A stretch of DNA of 64,000 nt from Lota lota. Its lineage: Eukaryota; Chordata; Actinopteri; Gadiformes; Lotidae. The notes below the pieces were generated by a model that ran no database searches, was not told the DNA's origin, and worked only from the letters and a program-made list of their open reading frames with translations. Below are positions 58,949 to 64,000 of this stretch, one piece after another. Where the stretch lies: the NCBI GenBank assembly GCA_026745465.1, contig JACYXH010000310.1, positions 5,372,001 to 5,436,000 of the forward strand. Direction: 5' to 3'. The position numbers and the translations under genes are program-made. Position 1 is the first letter of the stretch. Every line of letters begins with the position of its first letter.

Positions 58949-59064
58949 GGGGGGGGGGGGGGTCTTACACCCCCAAGTGACACACCTGGGATAGGCTCCA
59001 CCCACCTGATATAGGCTCCACCCACCTGATATAGGCTCCACCCACCTGAGCTAGGCTCCACCCC
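58949..59064. repeat. G14 run and 20-bp minisatellite in a retroposon-like tail
   Basis: G14 (58949-58962) is followed by four tandem copies of ATAGGCTCCACCCACCTGAT (58991-59070, the last diverged). The entry phrase 'cacacctgggataggctcca' resembles the 'gggataggctccag' segment of a common fish interspersed repeat whose copies end in ATGG tandem repeats. A 'ttggatggatcg' phrase follows at 59101. The tandem unit appears to have expanded from inside that element. Confidence 0.6.
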
Positions 59065-59070
59065 TCAATA

Positions 59071-61207
59071 CCACTGAGCCAGGAGAAACAGGTAAAAGAG
59101 TTGGATGGATCGCTGATCCATGGAAGTGTGGTGGGTATTTTCTCACCGCAGCACCATCAGTTAGAATGCTAAGAAAGATATGGATTTTTTTCCACAGGGT
59201 TTCTTGCTGTCGTGAAGGATTAGTACAGAGTAGCATGAAATACATAGAGGGATAAAAATGTCCCCCTGATGTATTGCAGTTCGGCTATGTACACTTGAAT
59301 TCGCTCTGATAAGCATCAATTTGCTCATTAGTGTAATACGTATATGTTTTCCAGGTTATATCCAGTACTGCACAGATAAATACATAAGCAGAAATACCAC
59401 AAAAGAGGAGAAAATATTAGACATTTGGCTTAAACTAAACATGAGTACCAAAACACACAATGATGTATATGGTGTTTACTGCTGTGTCTGCTGCTATAGT
59501 AGCTCTATGACTGGAATGCACTGGAACACAAATGCTACGCAGCATGCGGGCGTCGCCACCTCTGGGACTAAAGACCACTCTTCCCTTACTTAAAATGCCA
59601 TGCTATGTCATCAGAAGTCAGAGGCTATGGATCATGGTTACGGGTGTCAGTTCAGATTACAGTATGGGCACATCTCCCCTAACTGTGAAATGCCAGAGGT
59701 AAGGTCAACGTTGACTACAGTGAACCTCCAACTCCCCCTTCATGCTATTTGCAATATTGACATATCTGCCTCCACTGCTTCTTTGGATATCAGGTATGAC
59801 AGATTAAGCCTTGCCTCTCCAAGCATGTTTCCAGAGGTGAGACTCCAAGGTTTCAAGGGTTTGAGTGATTTTTGTGTTGAATGTTTTATGTATTTCTTAC
59901 CTCCAACTAATCCAATCCCATGGGACTCAAAAAATGGTGTCAGATTCAGGAATCCCTCTCCATCATCCCTACCATTCTCCAACTAGCTAGCTGCAAACGC
60001 TCTTTCAACACAGATTCTCCTGAAAACACTGCGATTCATGTTTTTATGTTTGAGGATATGGGTTTTGGGTTGAAAATGGAAAATGCTGGTGTTTTTATTA
60101 TCTGATACCTCCAATGAAACAATTTAAAATACACAAAGTATTCTGTCTCTGCAGGTAAACATTTCCCTTGCCTTCCCTTGATAGCATAGATTTCACTGTT
60201 GCCCAAAAATACAGCAAAACGTTGTAGGACATTTTTTTCCCCTAAATCATTGGTGTGGGGAGGATGTTTTAAGTCCAAGTTTAACCTTGCAGATGGGGTT
60301 TGTTTACCTGACTTGTACTGGAAAAGCAAGCTATTTTGGGGAAAAGTTCAAGTTAGATTCTTTGCTTATGTGCACAGCCAGAAGTATGTGAGCAGTAAAA
60401 TAAAATGTGGAGAGCTCCCCATTTCCAAGTAAGGATAGCTCTGCACCTATCCCTACGTGTATTTTTGGACCATATTGGAAGTCTACACCACCAACGGTAA
60501 ACGGTGACAGGGAAGACTTGGACATTTTGGACAAAAGAATTGTGGAACCAACCTTTTTCCTCTAATGCCCGTACCAGTGACCTTAGGCATTAGGCCTGGA
60601 GTCAGTTCCCCGGCACTGCACTGTAGTCGTCAAAGGCCCCTGGAGATAAGTTAAAAGCAGAGGCCACACTTTTCCCAAGACAGACTAAATAAAGAAAGTT
60701 CCTCACCATGAAAATCTGTAAGCATAGTCCTTTTTTTAAATAATTTTTTTCTGGAAGATTGTTTTTGGTTAAAGCGAAATAACCTCCTGTTAGTGTTTGT
60801 TATTTCAAGATCTTTGCTTTAAACATAAAGTCAGCAGGGAATAGCTAATAAGGGAGCCATTTTCATGAGTTTATCGCTGGCCTTGGATATCTCAGTGCAG
60901 CCTTTCTGGTGTTTACAGCTGCTAGCTTGTTTATGTAATTATCCAATTGTTTAATTATCTTTAAACTAAAGGAGCAGGAATCATATGGTTTTATCACCCT
61001 CCAACATCTTAATGCTTTTGTCAGAAGGGTTTTTAAATCCAAAGCGGTTTTGATACAGACTCCCCCATCGAATCGGCTTTCTATTGAGATCAAGATCTTT
61101 GAACGAATTCACAACTCCAATGTTGATTTGTTTCTCATTTCCTGTGGTTTTCATGACTTGTTCGTGATGTAGGTTTCCGTGTTTTTTGTGTGCACACAAA
61201 TACACAC

Positions 61208-61212
<5 letters not shown>
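59071..61212. other. Non-coding stretch
   Basis: Two frames on the plus strand (59600-59986, 128 codons; 60199-60432) have mixed, protein-like composition but no domain I know. TTCTGTCTCTGCAG/GTAAAC (60140-60159) is a second, weaker juxtaposed 3'/5' splice-site motif. No gene is called. Confidence 0.45.

Positions 61213-61242
<30 letters not shown>
61213..61242. repeat. (AC)n microsatellite, 15 units
   Basis: A clean AC run. Confidence 0.98.
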
Positions 61243-61244
<2 letters not shown>

Positions 61245-62399
61245 CTTCGTGATCAATGTACTCTCACTTAGGCAGGTGAGCTGCATATCACTCAGCACCT
61301 GCAGAGCTACTACTATTATTTTTTTCTTTATTTTTGATGCCACTGCTGGCCCCTGAGTGTGTGACAGGCAGTGAAATGGGATTGAGCGGTAAATTGAATT
61401 AGAGCAGCCTACGGAAGACGCCAGGAAGGCAGGTGCACTGCAGTGTCTGTGTTAGATGGCCCTGATTGGTGGCAGCTGTGAAAGCTAGTCTGTCTCTGTC
61501 CCTGTTGGCTTCTGCGCCCCCAAACTCAAATGAGTGCCTACAGTACAGGGGAGCACAGGGAATGTGGGGGGGATGGCAGTGGTGTGCGCCTAGCCAGTCT
61601 AATGGCCCCGGTTAGAGCCAAACAGGTGTTTGGCCGTGGTCCCTCCCAAAGTCAAATAAACATGTGGGTCTCATTGCCCCTATTTTAAAAACCCCATGGC
61701 CAATAATTGTGTTTCCTTTATGCATTTTTGGTAATTGCTCATCTCCTCTTGCCTTCAGCAAAGCAAAATATTGAAGCAATTGTATATCTCCTGCGTCAAA
61801 AGCGTGTGTTTGTGTGTGTGTGTCGCTAATGGACACACACACAACAAGAGAGTGTGGTGTACTTTGGTGATGCCCGGGGCCGGCGGAGAGGTCATGGGAC
61901 ACAACAAAATGTTAATGATCTCATTAGTGGGGCACACAGCAGGGACCTAGCCCCTAATTACCCCTTGCACGGTCAAGAGCTCAGAAAACCTCAAAGAAGG
62001 GGGCCCCTCTCTCCCTCTCTCTCTCTCTCTCACGCTCTCTCTGAAGAGCCAGGTTTGAAGGACTGAGATGTATCGTCGTGCCTAAACCCACCAGCCCCTC
62101 ATGTCCCCGCCCAATCACTCCATTTCATTTCAAAGCCGAGTGCTCCAATTTCTGCTTGGAATATCCCAGGGCTTGTTGTGGTGGTTACATTTTTGATGGA
62201 AGTATCTCCTTATAACGATAACAAGCAAAGGAATGGTGGTGGAGGTGGTGATGGGGAAACCACCAAACAGTGTTGGATGTGGCCAGAAACACACACACAC
62301 ACACCTATGCATTGAGCAAGCACACACATGGGCAGCCACATGACATGAACACATATCTAACTGATAGAGGAATCTTCGTATGCATTTATCTATGTACGT
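61243..62399. other. Non-coding stretch with possible conserved islands
   Basis: 61340-61480 and 61600-61800 are even-composition, repeat-free blocks ('gagcggtaaattgaattagagc', 'ccaataattgtgtttcc'), the latter followed by 'gttaatgatctcattag' near 61912. A CT patch lies at 62010-62042 and a small CA patch at 62288-62304. Conservation untested. Confidence 0.4.
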
Positions 62400-62600
62400 A
62401 CATATGTCCTTGGATTCCCTCGACAACCGTTCATCCGATTAACTTCAAACTCGGCAGGTGTATTACTGAGGACCCAAGGAAGTGCAGTGTTGAGTGTGAC
62501 GTTGTTTGGATGAGCGGTTTTTGAGAAAGCTGCAAGCAGCAATACCGGAGGCCAATCAATCGACCTGTTCATAGCAGGCACGTTTTGAGAAGGCACTGTA
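62400..62600. repeat. Putative teleost interspersed repeat
   Basis: The run 'ttccctcgacaaccgttcatccgattaacttcaaac' through 'gtgtattactgaggacccaaggaagtgcagtgttga' to 'ttttgagaaggcac' reads like a repeat family I associate with several fish genomes. Its class is unknown to me and the ends are guesses. Confidence 0.45.
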
Positions 62601-63602
62601 CACACGTGTATATATATTTATATTTAATACAGAGCACATATCAACAGCAATACTACGGATTCGTTTGTTCTTCTAGCAGCAGATAGTGTGCTCCATATGT
62701 GTGTGTCTTTGTCAGTGTCCCCCTGTTATCATCCGGTTTCAAGCAGAACCTTGGCTTCACTAAATCACTGCTAGGTTCGCCTTCTCTTTTCCATTTTCAT
62801 AAGTGCCGGGCTTAAGCCTGGCACAGATCGCTGGCCATGTGAATTGCAACCTAACTTTATTTTGTTTGTACATTCAAATCATACTACATCATTGGATCGC
62901 TAGACCAATCAACCAGCTAACCCGTAAAAATTATGGTTATTTATCCACTCAACGTTCTTAGTAGACGAGCCAATAACTTGAAATAAAAAGTCATAAAGTC
63001 ATCATGGGCCCTCTGAGAGGGAGAGGTAGAGAGTAATGAGTGGAAGGAGGATGTGCTTATTACCGCGCTTACACATCCAGGAGTTTGTGATCCAGTGTTT
63101 ATGATGTATTTTAGGGCCTATGCCATCTCCACACAGACATAGTCATCTTTGGTTAGTTTTGTACTTGTGGAAAAAAGGCATTTTTATTTTCAACGCTTTT
63201 ACATCATGTCCATTCATTATGAATATATTATGGGTTACACTCCTATGCCTGGAGGCGGGTAGTAGAAGTTCAGTTCAGCAGTCCAAGCCAGGCTGCTGTC
63301 CCACATGAGATCAAGGTTGTATAGACTCGGTTCCGCCACTGCTCTCGACTTTATTCCACAACGAAACCCAAACTCGGTTGCAGATGTGTCCAGTAGTGTT
63401 TACAGATCAATCAAGCGAGAATCCCCTCCTCACTCGCCCAGGTGCTTCGCTGCGGCTCCTGCTTCCACACTGTAAATGTCTGCAGCCAGCTGTTTGCTTT
63501 TGGGTTTTACACTTGGTTGCTGTTGTTTGTTCACTGTTTATTCTCCAAATAAAATGCTAAAATGTAATACGTTTTTAGCCGCCGTATGGATGTGCCCTAG
63601 TA
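62601..63602. other. Non-coding stretch
   Basis: No exon or repeat recognised. Confidence 0.5.
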
Positions 63603-63670
63603 CAGTGTTTTGCAACCTGCAGTACGCGTACCACTGGTGGTGCATGTGGTGCTGCATGGGATTTTATTGT
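63603..63670 (+). mobile_element. hAT-like terminal fragment
   Basis: CAGTGTTTTGCAACC (63603-63617) followed by 'agtacgcgtaccactggtgg' matches the style of hAT-type repeat ends (CAGTGnTTnnCAACC, then GTACGCGTACC). No right end or 8-bp target duplication was found before the window ends. Confidence 0.35.
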
Positions 63671-63866
63671 CGTTATAGACACATTTATAATAATATAAAA
63701 AGAATAGTTATTTGAAATAAAAATATATAATAAATATTAGTCAGTGAATATAGTATTATCGCTTGTTATCATTTCAAAAAGTGTCGCTTTTTGCATTCCA
63801 TCATATATTTTTCATTGTAATGTTTACCATTGATGTTTTGTGTTAATTTGTGTTTGCTAAATAAAC

Positions 63867-63892
63867 ACACTGGGGGCATAAGCCCCCAGTGT
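63867..63892. repeat. Perfect 11-bp GC-rich hairpin
   Basis: ACACTGGGGGC (63867-63877), ATAA, GCCCCCAGTGT (63882-63892), followed by TTTTG. AATAAA occurs just upstream (63860-63865). Confidence 0.95.
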
Positions 63893-63947
63893 TTTGTTTT
63901 CACTTTTTCCCACTGTTTCCCACTGGCCACGACCTTGTTGCATTGTG

Positions 63948-63954
63948 TATAAAG
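63948..63954 (+). promoter_or_regulatory. TATA-like box near the window edge
   Basis: TATAAAG follows a CCCACTG direct repeat (63910-63924). It could be a core promoter or the U3/R region of a retroelement end continuing past the window; nothing downstream is visible to decide. Confidence 0.2.
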
Positions 63955-64000
63955 GGGCTGCTGGCACTCTTTGCTAAACCACTGCTTGTGTATTTATCTA

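Noticed and set aside
59600..59986. 128-codon plus-strand frame of protein-like composition
   Set aside because: No domain, no convincing splice sites at its ends, and an overlapping minus-strand frame of 80 codons.

Overview
The window reads as vertebrate, most likely teleost, nuclear DNA with no complete protein gene. The evidence is AT-leaning sequence, a very high density of long (CA/TG)n microsatellites, long poly-G/poly-C runs, degenerate copies of sequence types I know as teleost interspersed repeats, and homeodomain-type (TAATTA, ATGCAAAT) islands between repeats. Every open frame over 60 codons is either microsatellite, pyrimidine-tract translation, or a chance frame without a recognisable domain. 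I see no tRNA, rRNA, snRNA or CRISPR array. The genus cannot be determined by eye.

The best gene evidence is at 33.5-33.7 kb on the plus strand. A roughly 95-base pyrimidine tract ends in a 3' splice site that abuts a perfect 5' splice site (TAG/GTAAGT). This is the layout of a vertebrate recursive splice site. It is followed by a 107-base open segment with an ATG, a signal-peptide-like leader and a possible, weak donor. If real, much of this window is the inside of a very long intron of a plus-strand gene, possibly for a secreted or GPI-anchored protein. A second, weaker candidate at 36.05-36.38 kb is a mini-ORF around an 80-base intron-like segment.

Layout: 0-3.2 kb unremarkable DNA plus a TIR-bounded element (2308-2953) and a long (GT)n. 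3.4-8.7 kb plain non-coding. 8.8-9.2 kb and 10.7-11.7 kb two whole-length foldback elements. 12-25 kb microsatellites, interspersed-repeat fragments and homeobox-rich islands. 25-33 kb mostly unstructured non-coding DNA, then a pyrimidine tract. 33-36.4 kb the candidate recursive splice site and leader exon, then a triple p53-family half-site array at 36137-36172. 38-43 kb dense CA repeats, poly-G runs and a 177-bp palindrome (41072-41248). 43-64 kb mixed non-coding DNA with interspersed-repeat relics, a G-quadruplex motif, a 20-bp minisatellite and a hAT-like end at the right edge.

The window is unusually rich in DNA that can leave B-form: foldbacks, an AT cruciform-prone block, G runs, CA/TG Z-prone arrays and polypurine/polypyrimidine tracts. 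Calls of conserved-looking islands are impressions only, since no alignment was possible.
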